Positions 15,967-24,457 are shown, counted from the stretch's first letter. The stretch is 33,726 nt of DNA from an uncultured Saprospiraceae bacterium (GCA_937872405.1 CALMSP010000296.1:1-33726); one strand, 5' to 3'. The notes: generated from the letters alone by a model not told the origin. Translations and numbers: made by a program.

Positions 15967-16752
15967 CTATAATGTTATATTGTCTGCTGTGATTTGCATA
16001 TCGGGTGCCGATGTGCCTTTCCTGTATATTTTTTTGGATACCGCTGTACTTTTGGACTTTGCTGGTACGCTATCAGGCAACAGCATCCGGAACGTAAAAA
16101 AAAGTAATAACTCTTCCACCTGGCTCAGTACTTCTTCCTCCGGCTTCACATCTGTGAGGCGCGGCAAGTGCATAGCAAAATAAATATGGTTATTTGCCAT
16201 TTCCAACAGGTTGCTGGCCAGCGCGCGCGGGTACGGAAAATCGGGATTGACCGCCAGCACCAAATCTGCTATTTTCTTACACAACGCTTTATACGACATA
16301 AAAAATCCTTCCCGATTCTGCGCATCCACTTCTTTGGTATGGTAGGCTTTCGACCCTTCCGCTACCACTATACGATGTAAAATATCCTCGTCAATAAAGT
16401 CCACCTTCGCGTTTCGCTTGGTGGTGTCCACCATAGAACTCACCGCAATACGAAGACGCTCTTTGGCATCTTCCACATTCATAATCTTCAATTCGATCCG
16501 AAATTTCATCCACTCCCAGTACCAATTAACCAGATACAGTAGGAGCATATGTTTATTCTCAAAATATCGGTAGATAGAAGCCTCCGTGGAGCGGATGCGC
16601 TCGGCCAATTTTTTGAAAGTAAAATGATCATAGCCGATTTCATCTAACAGCAACACACCGTATTTGAGTATTTTGCGTCCAAGCTCTGTACGCTGCGGAT
16701 CACGTAGGCACAGTTTTTCGTTAATATCCAATTCGATGGCCAGCAATTGCAT
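15967..16752 (-). CDS. TetR/AcrR-family transcriptional regulator
   Basis: 261 residues, longer than the usual 190-220. The DNA-binding helix-turn-helix is at about 25-70: RTELGRKILKYGVLLLDEIG, YDHFTFKKLAERIRSTEASI, YRYFENKHMLLLYL, matching the TetR pattern 'T...IA...GVS...IY.YF..K..LL'. The rest is an all-helical ligand domain with a basic C-terminal tail (SVPAKSKSTAVSKKIYRK). In Bacteroidota, TetR genes are commonly found next to ABC-HlyD-TolC exporters (from memory), so control of the exporter downstream of the prohibitin gene is a reasonable guess. Ligand unknown. Confidence 0.9.
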   Translation of the reverse strand: MQLLAIELDINEKLCLRDPQRTELGRKILKYGVLLLDEIGYDHFTFKKLAERIRSTEASIYRYFENKHMLLLYLVNWYWEWMKFRIELKIMNVEDAKERLRIAVSSMVDTTKRNAKVDFIDEDILHRIVVAEGSKAYHTKEVDAQNREGFFMSYKALCKKIADLVLAVNPDFPYPRALASNLLEMANNHIYFAMHLPRLTDVKPEEEVLSQVEELLLFFTFRMLLPDSVPAKSKSTAVSKKIYRKGTSAPDMQITADNITL

Positions 16753-16818
16753 AAAGCCGGAATTTGTTTTGATTAAATAGTGTTACTATCTAATAGGACA
16801 GCCAAACTCGAATTTTGT

Positions 16819-17352
16819 TCAATCCAAAACAGTTTCGATGGAGTAGTGTCCGTACATTTGAGTGATAATGTCCTGTAACTTACGGCGCGCAAAGAAAATA
16901 CGGCTTTTTACGGTTCCCAGCGGAATTTGCATAGAGGCAGCAATCTCATCATATTTGTAGCCTTGCAGATACATCAGGAAAGGAATTTTTAGCCAATCTT
17001 CTAATTGGTCAATCACTTGCTGTATTTCCTCTGTCGTGATGCTGGATTCGCCCGCATTGCGCACAGTAACAGCACCTGCATTGAGCAGATAGTCGTTGTC
17101 CGTTTTATCTTGGAGCGTCTGACGGCGTCTCTTCTGGCGATAACTATTGATGAATGTATTGCGCATGATGGTCATCAACCAGGCCCGAAGATTGGTATGC
17201 GGCTGGTACATGCTGCGGTATTTGAATGCCTTGTACGCCGTTTCTTGCATCAGGTCCTGTGCCTCTTCTTCATCTTTCGTAAGTTTGAATGCGAAAGCGT
17301 AGAGCAATCCTTCAAACTGGGTGAAGCCTTGTGTGAATTCAACGTTTGACAT
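16819..17352 (-). CDS. ECF-type RNA polymerase sigma factor
   Basis: 177 residues, sigma-70 regions 2 and 4 only. Region 2 is seen in LYAFAFKLTKDEEEAQDLMQ and ETAYKAFKY, with the -10-recognising part NLRAWLMTIMRNTFINSYRQ. Region 4 reads LKIPFLMYLQGYKYDEIAAS then MQIPLGTVKSRIFFARRKL, the helix-turn-helix for the -35 element. It directs RNA polymerase to a small set of promoters. There is no anti-sigma factor gene beside it, as would be expected for a FecI/FecR-like pair, so control is probably by its own expression. A TAGTTTTG box lies 23 bases before the start. The TetR gene follows after 66 bases. Confidence 0.94.
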   Translation of the reverse strand: MSNVEFTQGFTQFEGLLYAFAFKLTKDEEEAQDLMQETAYKAFKYRSMYQPHTNLRAWLMTIMRNTFINSYRQKRRRQTLQDKTDNDYLLNAGAVTVRNAGESSITTEEIQQVIDQLEDWLKIPFLMYLQGYKYDEIAASMQIPLGTVKSRIFFARRKLQDIITQMYGHYSIETVLD

Positions 17353-17375
17353 ATTCTTTCGGTTTTAATTCGGTG

Positions 17376-17383
17376 CAAAACTA
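17376..17383 (-). promoter_or_regulatory. Candidate -7 element before the sigma factor gene
   Basis: The minus strand reads TAGTTTTG, an exact TAnnTTTG match, 23 bases before the sigma factor start. No TTG at the usual -33 distance was found. Confidence 0.35.
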
Positions 17384-17682
17384 AGATTTTAAAATGATGT
17401 TTAATAGTTTAGCTATCTTTTTTTTTAGTGTAACAACTGTTCTTGAAAGATAGTTTTACTTTTAGAAAAAATTTTGATCAGAATGCCTAACTTTGATGAA
17501 TTTGACAGCTAAGTGACAATTTCTTTCAACCCTTTGATAGCACTTTGCAGCACTTGGTAATACGTAAAGAGATAGAAAAATCATTTGGACAGGGGCGTGC
17601 AATGTACCGTGCAAACAGGCAAACAGAATAGTTTTACTTGCATACATAGTACCAATGTTCGATCATACCACAAGTCATTTTT
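17384..17682. other. Intergenic region between divergent sigma factor and xerD genes
   Basis: About 300 AT-rich bases without a credible gene. It includes a T-run at 17418-17426 and, on the plus strand, TAACTTTG at 17488-17495, an exact -7 match but nearly 190 bases before xerD and without a -33 partner. Probably holds both divergent promoters. Confidence 0.5.
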
Positions 17683-18624
17683 ATGGTGTCTGAATCTGTT
17701 AAAAGCCTTTGGCAACAACAAATTGAGGGTTTTAAGGCGCATCTGCTACTCGAACGTGCGATGGCACACAACACCATAGAAGCGTACCTGCGCGACGTGG
17801 GTAAGCTATGGGAATATGTGCAGTTGCAACAAATAGATAGCAGCCCTGGGCAACTACAAACGGCAGACTTGACGCATTTTATCCTGTGGATCAACGAATT
17901 AGGCTTGGGCGAACGTTCGCAAGCACGGCTTTTATCAGCGCTCAAAACGTTTTACAAGTATCTGCTACTGGAAGATCAGCTTGATAGTGATCCTACCGAG
18001 TTGCTCGAAGGGCCACGCTTGGCACGCCGCATTCCAGATGTGTTATCCTACGACGAAATTCAAGCCATGCTATCGGCTATTGATCTCAGTACGCCACACG
18101 GTGTACGCAATCGGGCTATGCTGGAAACGCTTTATGCTTGCGGATTGCGCGTAAGTGAACTAACCAATCTGCGCCTAAGCCATTTATTTTTGGATATTGG
18201 CTTCGTGAAGGTTATTGGCAAAGGGGATAAAGAACGCATTGTACCCATTGGCGAGGAAGCGATCAAGCATATCCGCTTGTATATGGAAGGGGTACGTCGG
18301 GTGTTGCCGCGCATCCGAAAAGAGGCTGAAAATATTGTATTTCTCAATCGGCGGGGCAGCCGCCTCACGCGCGTGATGGTATTTTTGGTGGTGAAGGAAT
18401 GCGCGACACAGGCTGGCATCGGCAAGCAAGTGAGTCCGCACACTTTTCGGCATTCTTTTGCTACGCATTTGATAGAAGGTGGCGCCGACCTGAAAGCCGT
18501 GCAAGATATGCTGGGGCACGAGTCTATTCTGACCACCGAAATCTATACGCATTTAGATACCGATTACCTGCGCGAAACGATTATGCAATACCACCCAAGA
18601 AATCGGAAAAGAATAGGATGGTGA
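17683..18624 (+). CDS. xerD: Site-specific tyrosine recombinase XerD
   Basis: 313 residues, full length for Xer recombinases. The N-terminal core-binding domain (about 12-105) is followed by the catalytic domain. Active-site residues are Arg156 (YACGLRVSEL), Lys180 (VIGKGDKER), His253 and Arg256 (PHTFRHSFATHL), His279 (LGHES) and Tyr288 (EIYTHL), all present. With XerC it resolves chromosome dimers at dif near the terminus, coordinated by FtsK. XerD is chosen over XerC because the other copy in this window sits in the xerC position between rpsU and hpf. It is a single gene flanked by divergent and convergent genes. Confidence 0.93.
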   Translation: MVSESVKSLWQQQIEGFKAHLLLERAMAHNTIEAYLRDVGKLWEYVQLQQIDSSPGQLQTADLTHFILWINELGLGERSQARLLSALKTFYKYLLLEDQLDSDPTELLEGPRLARRIPDVLSYDEIQAMLSAIDLSTPHGVRNRAMLETLYACGLRVSELTNLRLSHLFLDIGFVKVIGKGDKERIVPIGEEAIKHIRLYMEGVRRVLPRIRKEAENIVFLNRRGSRLTRVMVFLVVKECATQAGIGKQVSPHTFRHSFATHLIEGGADLKAVQDMLGHESILTTEIYTHLDTDYLRETIMQYHPRNRKRIGW

Positions 18625-18727
18625 AGGCGATGTGTTGATTGTGTTGGTGTGGGGATATGTTGGGAGTGGAGACTTCTGTTTTTACTATGATACGGGTAAA
18701 TATTTCAAAATTTCATTAAAAAACCAT

Positions 18728-19363
18728 TTACCACATCACGTATAGCGTGCGTGCAAATAACACTACGCCGAATAGAATGAGGGCAATGCCCGATATGCGG
18801 CGCATGAGCAAGATATGGTCGGGGCGCAGCCACCGGCGGATACGTTTGGCTAACAGCACTTTTAGCATGTCGGTGAACGCTATAGTGCCAATCGTGCCGA
18901 TAAAGAAAAGGGATACGTGGTAGCGATCCAACTCTTTCTGTAGCAGGGCTGTACTCATCATCGTAAACCAGAAAATAACTGTGAACGGATTAATGGAATT
19001 GATCAAGAAGCCCTTGAGCCACAGAGAGAAATAAGACGCCGAAGGGCGAAGCGCTACATCGGCGGGCTGGGCAAAGTCGGGTCGGGTGAGCAGTGCCCAC
19101 AGCCCGAATATTGCGAGAATAATGCTGCCGGCAATACCCACATATAACGAAAAGTCCTTCCAAGTGAGCAAATCCACGATATAGGATACCCCAGAATAAT
19201 ACGCCAGAATAAATAACGCATCACTGACCCATATGCCCAACCCAACCATAGCACCAGCCCGAAAGCCGCGCTCCACACCGGTTTGAATAAGGGTGAAGAA
19301 GATTGGCCCGATCAGGAAACACAAGATTAAACCAGTCTGAATGCCTTCAATGAGGGACTTCAT
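18728..19363 (-). CDS. LysE-family transporter (amino-acid exporter type)
   Basis: 211 residues with six hydrophobic segments, the LysE/RhtB plan. The N-terminal signature is SLIEGIQTGLILCFLIGPIF, and later helices include YIVDLLTWKDFSLYVGIAG and GFLINSINPFTVIFWFTMM, where 'NP..VIFW' is the conserved motif of helix 4. The family exports small amino-type solutes. The frame extends to 19399, but MKSLIEG at 19363 is the natural family start. This overlaps the end of the GH3 gene by 17 bases, so the two are probably translationally coupled. The substrate is unknown. Confidence 0.9.
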   Translation of the reverse strand: MKSLIEGIQTGLILCFLIGPIFFTLIQTGVERGFRAGAMVGLGIWVSDALFILAYYSGVSYIVDLLTWKDFSLYVGIAGSIILAIFGLWALLTRPDFAQPADVALRPSASYFSLWLKGFLINSINPFTVIFWFTMMSTALLQKELDRYHVSLFFIGTIGTIAFTDMLKVLLAKRIRRWLRPDHILLMRRISGIALILFGVVLFARTLYVMW

Positions 19364-20906
19364 CCGACGTGAATTGTGCTGTGGATGCCTGACGCACAAA
19401 TTGTTCCCATTCGTTGAAAAGGTCTTTTTTCATAACTCTCGGAAACTTATTCTGGCCGCCCAGTTTGCCACGATGTTCCTGCCATTTATAAAATATACTT
19501 GGTAGAATAACTTCCATCTGAATATGCTGTAGAACCGAATTGCGCTCCACGCGATAGTCGTCGTTCACTACTTTCAATTGCTCGTCAATCACTTCTGCCA
19601 GGGTCGGCGCATCCACTAAGGGTTCGCAGCCGATGTACCAGCGGTGGGCGAAAAACTTACCAGCCTGCACTGCCGATACTGTAAACTCGCGAATGTCAAT
19701 GTTGAGCTGTTCTTCTGCATGGCGCACTGCCTGATTCATATTGTCCACCGAAAGGTGCTCGCCCACGATGCTTAGGTAGTGCTTGGTGCGTCCGGTGACG
19801 ATGATTTCGGCGCGCGCCTTATCTGTGAATTTTACGGTATCGCCAATCAGGTAGCGCCAGGCGCCTGCGCAAGTGCTCATAAGCAGGGCATAATTGATAC
19901 CCTCCTCCACGCCTTCAATAGAAACCGCCTGCGCTTCGGGCCGGATATGGCCTTCTTCGTCAAAATTTTCTTCTGTAAAAGGCACAAATTCAAAGAAAAT
20001 GCCATTATGCAGCAGCATCCGCATGGAGCGGGTGTCCGGGCGGTTTTGGAAAGATATCAGCCCCTCGGAAGCCAGATACGAATCCATGTAAATCAAGGGT
20101 TTGCCTAATAATTTTTCAAAACCTTTGCGGTACGGCTCAAAATGCACGCCTCCATGCACATACACCGCCAGATTGGGCCACACCTGATGAATATGCTGTA
20201 CCTGATTGTACTCGATAATGCGCTCCATCATCAGTTGTATCCAAGCGGGTATGCCCACCATAAAAGCGACATCCCACTCGGAGGCGTGCTTAGCAATTTC
20301 TTCTATTTTATCATTCCAATCGTTAATTTTTGAAATTTCTGTACCAGGTTTGTAAAATGGGCGTAGCCAAAAAGGAATTTTCCCTGCGTTGATACCACTC
20401 AAATCACCAAGAAAATAATCACCTTGGTTTTGCAAATTTGTGGAGCCGCCCAGCAGCATCATGTCTTTGGTAAATAAATCGGGATCAATATCAAAGCGAT
20501 TCAGATTGAAAAACATGCGCGTGCTGCCCCGCCGAATGGCTCGTATCATATGGTCCGTAACCGGTATGTGTTTGCTGGGCGCGCCAGAAGTACCCGAACT
20601 CAAAGCAAAATAGCGCACCTTGCCTGGCCAAGTTACATTTTCTTCTTGTTCGAGCGCTCGGTGCCACCACTGCTCGTAGATGCTATCATAGTTGTGTATA
20701 GGTACACGCTGCTGAAAGGCTTCGATGACATTAGCGGATTTCAGGACGTCCCGAAAGTCGTAGTGTTTGCCAAAAGCCGTATAGCTTGCTGCACGTAGCA
20801 GCCGTCGCAAAGTTCTGGTTTGCAGTTGAATAGGGCTTACATGCTGGCGGTCCAGCCGCTCTCCCAGCGTTAGGCCTCTTTTGATTAGGGCACCCAATAT
20901 TGCCAT
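19347..20906 (-). CDS. GH3 auxin-responsive-promoter family protein (acyl-adenylating enzyme)
   Basis: About 519 residues, the family length. GH3 proteins in plants adenylate a carboxylic acid and link it to an amino acid. Bacterial members are common in Bacteroidota, but their reaction is not known. The ATP-binding loop is YFALSSGTSGAPSKHIPVT (about residues 90-110), and further motifs are VHGGVHFEPY, YMDSYLASEG and AWRYLIGDTVKFTD, followed by ITGRTKHYLSIVGEHLS-like hinge residues (VTGRTKHYLS here). No signal peptide. MAILGALI at 20906 is chosen over the upstream ATG at 20948 because that ATG lies only a few bases from a TAAATTTG box. It overlaps the LysE gene by 17 bases. Confidence 0.92.
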   Translation of the reverse strand: MAILGALIKRGLTLGERLDRQHVSPIQLQTRTLRRLLRAASYTAFGKHYDFRDVLKSANVIEAFQQRVPIHNYDSIYEQWWHRALEQEENVTWPGKVRYFALSSGTSGAPSKHIPVTDHMIRAIRRGSTRMFFNLNRFDIDPDLFTKDMMLLGGSTNLQNQGDYFLGDLSGINAGKIPFWLRPFYKPGTEISKINDWNDKIEEIAKHASEWDVAFMVGIPAWIQLMMERIIEYNQVQHIHQVWPNLAVYVHGGVHFEPYRKGFEKLLGKPLIYMDSYLASEGLISFQNRPDTRSMRMLLHNGIFFEFVPFTEENFDEEGHIRPEAQAVSIEGVEEGINYALLMSTCAGAWRYLIGDTVKFTDKARAEIIVTGRTKHYLSIVGEHLSVDNMNQAVRHAEEQLNIDIREFTVSAVQAGKFFAHRWYIGCEPLVDAPTLAEVIDEQLKVVNDDYRVERNSVLQHIQMEVILPSIFYKWQEHRGKLGGQNKFPRVMKKDLFNEWEQFVRQASTAQFTSDEVPH

Positions 20907-20945
20907 AACGATATGTTTTTTTGATTTAGATATAATAATGATGCA

Positions 20946-20953
20946 CAAATTTA
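20946..20953 (-). promoter_or_regulatory. Candidate -7 element before the GH3 gene
   Basis: The minus strand reads TAAATTTG, an exact -7 match, placing a transcription start near 20939. That would exclude the ATG at 20948 and support the start at 20906. No -33 TTG at normal spacing was found. Confidence 0.38.
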
Positions 20954-21138
20954 GATACTCCGGCTGAATAATTTGCCATTTCTAACGGCAGAACACACTC
21001 GATTCGGCATGGATGCATCGGGTTTTATAGCATTGTCAACAAAGAAAACGAATAAATGTACGCTTCGTTGTTTTTTTCGATAAAATGTCGGAAATCACAG
21101 AAATGTGGCATCGCATGGTACCAAGCAAGCAGAACTCA

Positions 21139-21171
21139 TTGGCTGCTACTTTGTTGAATTGCTTATATTTG
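21139..21171 (+). promoter_or_regulatory. Candidate promoter of the histidine kinase gene
   Basis: TTG at 21139-21141 and TATATTTG at 21164-21171 are separated by 22 bases, within the 17-23 range of Bacteroidota promoters. The predicted start point near 21178 lies past the first ATG of the frame (21173), so translation should begin at 21197 or 21206. Confidence 0.5.
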
Positions 21172-21196
21172 TATGTATTTAGGACTTACAATACGC

Positions 21197-22270
21197 ATGG
21201 ATTATATGGATTCCAAAAATAATATTCGACTTCGATTGCTCACGTACAGCGTCATGGCATACATGTTGCTGGCTTTCACCTGGTGGGCAGTGCTGCTATT
21301 TACCAAAAACCGCGATGCCTTCTATGCCAAACGCGATCTGCTGCGCATTGGTATGATCGCCGAAGGGCGCATAGTAGGCACGGATGAAGCATTTTTTGCT
21401 ACCCCTGCATATCAGGCATTGGAGCACAGCTATCGCCGTCAGGAGTGGATGATTCTGGGCGAGGCCTTAGTATTTGTATTTAGCTTGATTGTTGGCATTT
21501 GGCTCATCAATCGAGGGTATAATAGAGAGGTCATGGCTGCCCGTCAGCGGCGCAATTTTCTGCTCTCGATCACCCATGAACTCAAGTCGCCGATTGCATC
21601 TATCAAATTGGTTTTTGAAACACTGCTTCGGCGCGAACTAAAACGCGAACAATTTGAAAAACTCAATAAAACCGGACTTCATGAAACCGAACGCCTGCAC
21701 ATGTTGGTAGAAGACCTGCTGCTGTCCGCCAAATTGGAAACCGCCTATCAACCTTATCTCGAACCCCTGGATCTCGCAGAACTCCTACAGGAATGGGTGC
21801 AGAAACTTCAGGTCAAATACAGCAATGCTCGATTTCACTTTCATACGACAACCACCGATACGCTGCTCTATGCCGACCGCTCTGGGCTAACCTCCGTGAT
21901 TATCAATCTGTTGGAAAACGCTGTAAAATACTCTCCAGAGCAGCCAAGCATTGACGTGCGCCTACAGCAATACAATGGCAGCTTGATAATTGAAGTGGCA
22001 GATCAGGGCATTGGCATTAGCGAACGCGATAAGAAGCAGATTTTTGAAAAATTTTATCGGGTAGGTAACGAGGATACTCGAAAAACTAAAGGCACCGGAT
22101 TAGGGTTATACATCGTGGAACAAATCGTGAAAGCCCATCGGGGGCAGATCAACATACTGGACAATGTACCCTGTGGCACGGTGTTCCGAATCGAATTGCC
22201 CAAAGAAAAAATGACGGTACAAATAGCTGACCATCAAATATTACATGACGACATCATAACTACTAAATAA
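21197..22270 (+). CDS. Sensor histidine kinase
   Basis: About 357 residues. Two membrane helices (about 12-36 and 84-105) flank a short periplasmic part of about 45 residues. There is no HAMP domain. The H-box SITHELKSPIASIK carries His127. The catalytic domain has the N-box NLLENAVKYS, the G1 box ADQGIGI, the F-box IFEKFYRV and the G2 box GTGLGLYI. It would sense an envelope signal and phosphorylate the response regulator 29 bases downstream. The frame begins at 21173, but a promoter box ends at 21171, so the second ATG (MDYMDSK, 21197) is preferred. The third, at 21206, is also possible. The C-terminus has about 25 extra residues after the last motif. Confidence 0.92.
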   Translation: MDYMDSKNNIRLRLLTYSVMAYMLLAFTWWAVLLFTKNRDAFYAKRDLLRIGMIAEGRIVGTDEAFFATPAYQALEHSYRRQEWMILGEALVFVFSLIVGIWLINRGYNREVMAARQRRNFLLSITHELKSPIASIKLVFETLLRRELKREQFEKLNKTGLHETERLHMLVEDLLLSAKLETAYQPYLEPLDLAELLQEWVQKLQVKYSNARFHFHTTTTDTLLYADRSGLTSVIINLLENAVKYSPEQPSIDVRLQQYNGSLIIEVADQGIGISERDKKQIFEKFYRVGNEDTRKTKGTGLGLYIVEQIVKAHRGQINILDNVPCGTVFRIELPKEKMTVQIADHQILHDDIITTK

Positions 22271-22299
22271 AAATCTGGTATTTTTTTAAAAAACATCGT

Positions 22300-22983
22300 A
22301 TGATGAGAATTCTTTTAGTTGAAGACGAAGAAAGTCTGCGGGAAACCCTGCGGCTTAATTTGGAATTAGAAAACTATGAAGTAGTAACAGCTGCCGACGG
22401 CAAGCATGCCCTACGCTTCGTGCAGGAGCAACATTTCGACCTGCTACTGCTGGATGTGATGCTGCCCGAAGTAGATGGCTTCCAAATTTGCGAGCAGGTG
22501 CGCCTCACCAACCGCGAAGTGCCCATTCTAATGCTTACCGCAAAGGATACCGCTCAAGATCGGGTGACTGGTCTGAAAAAAGGTGCCGACGATTACCTGA
22601 CTAAGCCTTATGTACTGGAAGAACTGCTGCTGCGGGTACAAAATCTGATCAAACGCACCAGCAAAAAAGCTAACAATACCCCCGATTTGTTCACGTTTGG
22701 CGTCAATAGCGTCAATTTTGCTACCTACGAAGCTGAAGGCGCAAATGGCAAAGTGGACCTCACCAAAAAAGAAGCCATGCTACTCAAATTACTCATAGAC
22801 CGGCGCAACGAGGTGGTATCCAGGCATCAAATTTTACAGTCGGTATGGGGCTACGACGTCTATCCATCCACCCGAACTATTGACAATTTTATCTTGAGCT
22901 TCCGCAAATATTTTGAAGAAGACCCCCACAACCCCCGGCATTTCCTTTCTATTCGGGGGGTTGGATACAAATTTACAGAATAA
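22300..22983 (+). CDS. OmpR/PhoB-type response regulator
   Basis: 227 residues. The receiver domain (1-120) has the acidic pair at Glu8/Asp9 (LVEDEES), the phosphorylation site Asp52 (LLLLDVMLP), Thr80 (LMLTAKD) and Lys102 (YLTKPY). The winged-helix DNA-binding domain (about 130-227) has LTKKEAMLLKLLIDRRNEVV and the end STRTIDNFILSFRKYF, RGVGYKF. Partner of the kinase just upstream, likely from one transcript. The next codon is also Met, so the start could be 22303. Its regulon cannot be inferred here. Confidence 0.96.
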   Translation: MMRILLVEDEESLRETLRLNLELENYEVVTAADGKHALRFVQEQHFDLLLLDVMLPEVDGFQICEQVRLTNREVPILMLTAKDTAQDRVTGLKKGADDYLTKPYVLEELLLRVQNLIKRTSKKANNTPDLFTFGVNSVNFATYEAEGANGKVDLTKKEAMLLKLLIDRRNEVVSRHQILQSVWGYDVYPSTRTIDNFILSFRKYFEEDPHNPRHFLSIRGVGYKFTE

Positions 22984-23057
22984 ACGCTTACCGTCTATGG
23001 TCGGAGCTTAGTAAAAAAACGATTCCTAATCATACTAAAAAAATCACGCATCAACTA

Positions 23058-23087
23058 TTGACCAATTCGGTTTTTTCCATAAATTTG
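23058..23087 (+). promoter_or_regulatory. Promoter of rpsU
   Basis: TTG at 23058-23060, a 19-base spacer, and TAAATTTG at 23080-23087 give a full match to the Bacteroidota consensus TTG-N19-TAnnTTTG. The predicted leader is about 55 bases and begins with a small hairpin, TCCATTT and AAATGGA (23091-23106). Confidence 0.8.
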
Positions 23088-23148
23088 CATTCCATTTTGA
23101 AATGGACATTTTTTCATCTCTAAATTAAGCTAACAAAAGCTGCTTTTT

Positions 23149-23346
23149 ATGTTGATTATTGATGTAAAAGAAAGCGAATCTATTGACAAGGCGCTCAAAA
23201 AATACAAGCGCAAATTTGAAAGAGCAGGCATCTTGAAAGAACTGCGCCGCCGCAAGCATTTCACAAAGCCCTCTGTGCAGCGCCGCACGAAAGTATTGAA
23301 AGCGATTTACCGCGAAAAAACTTACGGCGAGCACGTTGAGCAGTAA
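23149..23346 (+). CDS. rpsU: Small ribosomal subunit protein bS21
   Basis: 65 residues, basic, with the family pattern: VKESESIDKALKKYKRKFER, AGILKELRRRKHFTKPSVQR. The protein binds the 30S platform near the 3' end of 16S rRNA. In Bacteroidota bS21, with bS18 and bS6, is reported to help hide the anti-Shine-Dalgarno sequence. The gene has a good promoter, but the 20 bases before the ATG (GCTAACAAAAGCTGC then T-run) contain no GGAGG-like sequence. It is first in the conserved order rpsU-xerC-hpf. Confidence 0.95.
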   Translation: MLIIDVKESESIDKALKKYKRKFERAGILKELRRRKHFTKPSVQRRTKVLKAIYREKTYGEHVEQ

Positions 23347-23420
23347 TGCTTTGGAATACATTCCTTATCCGAACATTACTTGGAGCTTGTAAAATTTGAT
23401 CATAATTGATCACGCAGCCC

Positions 23421-23451
23421 TTGACTTTATCCTCGAAATGTTCTAATATTG
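23421..23451 (+). promoter_or_regulatory. Candidate promoter of xerC
   Basis: TTG at 23421-23423, a 20-base spacer and TAATATTG at 23444-23451, one mismatch from TAnnTTTG. The start point would be about 35 bases before the xerC ATG, so xerC-hpf could be expressed apart from rpsU. Confidence 0.42.
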
Positions 23452-23492
23452 AAACATGAAGCCGGCCCTACAAACAGGCTTGATGTGAAGAT

Positions 23493-24392
23493 ATGGAGCA
23501 ACACGTTTTTTTGCAGTACATACGATACGAAAAGCGATTTTCTGAGCATACCATACGCGCTTACGAGCAAGATCTGGTACAGTTTCACGATTTTTTAAAG
23601 ACAACCTATGCGCTTGCTTCGGCATCCGAAGTTGAGTACTTGCATATCCGAGGTTGGATACTGCATCTGCTATCGCAAAAGATTGGACAGCGTTCTATCC
23701 GCCGCAAATTATCTGCACTCAAAACCTACTTTCGGCTACTGCTGCGCGAAGGATTGGTTGCGCAAAATCCAATGCTTAAGGTTACAATACCCAAGCATGG
23801 CAAGCGCCTGCCTGCCATTGTGCAAGAACAGGAAATCACGCTGCTACTCGACCAAACCGAATGGAGTGCTGACTACAGCGAACAGCGTAATCGCCTCCTA
23901 CTTGAGTTGCTGTATGCCACCGGCATGCGCCGAGCAGAGTTGATCAGCCTGCGCTTAGCATCCGTGGATTTTGGGCGCTTGGTGCTCCGAGTGAGCGGCA
24001 AAGGGAATAAAGAACGCCTTATACCCTTCAGCAATAGCCTTGGCCGCCTTCTGCAACAATACCTCGAATGCCGTCAGGCAACCTTTCCTAACCCTGACTC
24101 CGACCATTTGCTACTTACCGACAAAGGCAAGCCGCTTTACCCGAAGTTAGTGTACAATATTGTGCACCGCTACCTCTCCTTAGTCACTACTGCCGAGCAG
24201 CGTAGCCCGCACGTATTGCGACATTCATTCGCTACCCACCTTTCCGATCAGGGCGCAGACCTCAACGCCATCAAGGAACTACTGGGGCACGCCAACTTGG
24301 CGGCTACACAGATTTATACCCATAATTCCGTTGAAAAACTGCGCCGCATCTATCAGCAGGCGCACCCAAAAGCAACGTTGCATCAGGAATAG
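23493..24392 (+). CDS. xerC: Site-specific tyrosine recombinase XerC
   Basis: 299 residues. The core-binding domain covers about 1-95 and the catalytic domain the rest. Catalytic residues are all present: Arg146 (TGMRRAEL), Lys170 (SGKGNKER), His240 and Arg243 (PHVLRHSFATHL), His266 (LGHAN) and Tyr275 (QIYTHN). It acts with XerD at dif to separate chromosome dimers. XerC is chosen from the position between rpsU and hpf, where Bacteroidota usually carry it, and from moderate divergence from the XerD copy at 17683. The gene ends 65 bases before hpf. Confidence 0.92.
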   Translation: MEQHVFLQYIRYEKRFSEHTIRAYEQDLVQFHDFLKTTYALASASEVEYLHIRGWILHLLSQKIGQRSIRRKLSALKTYFRLLLREGLVAQNPMLKVTIPKHGKRLPAIVQEQEITLLLDQTEWSADYSEQRNRLLLELLYATGMRRAELISLRLASVDFGRLVLRVSGKGNKERLIPFSNSLGRLLQQYLECRQATFPNPDSDHLLLTDKGKPLYPKLVYNIVHRYLSLVTTAEQRSPHVLRHSFATHLSDQGADLNAIKELLGHANLAATQIYTHNSVEKLRRIYQQAHPKATLHQE

Positions 24393-24457
24393 GCAAGATT
24401 TGGGCGCGGCAGCGCGCATCTTTGCTTGATTTTTTTAACCCTTAAAATGAGCGTTTT

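Noticed and set aside
17488..17495. TAACTTTG as an xerD promoter
   Set aside because: No -33 TTG at the proper distance, and nearly 190 bases from the start codon.
18132..18552. Two leftward frames over the xerD gene
   Set aside because: Antisense shadows of the catalytic domain of XerD, whose active-site residues are complete.
24404..24417. GC-rich palindromic run after xerC as a terminator
   Set aside because: The stem is only four to five bp and the T-run is more than ten bases away.
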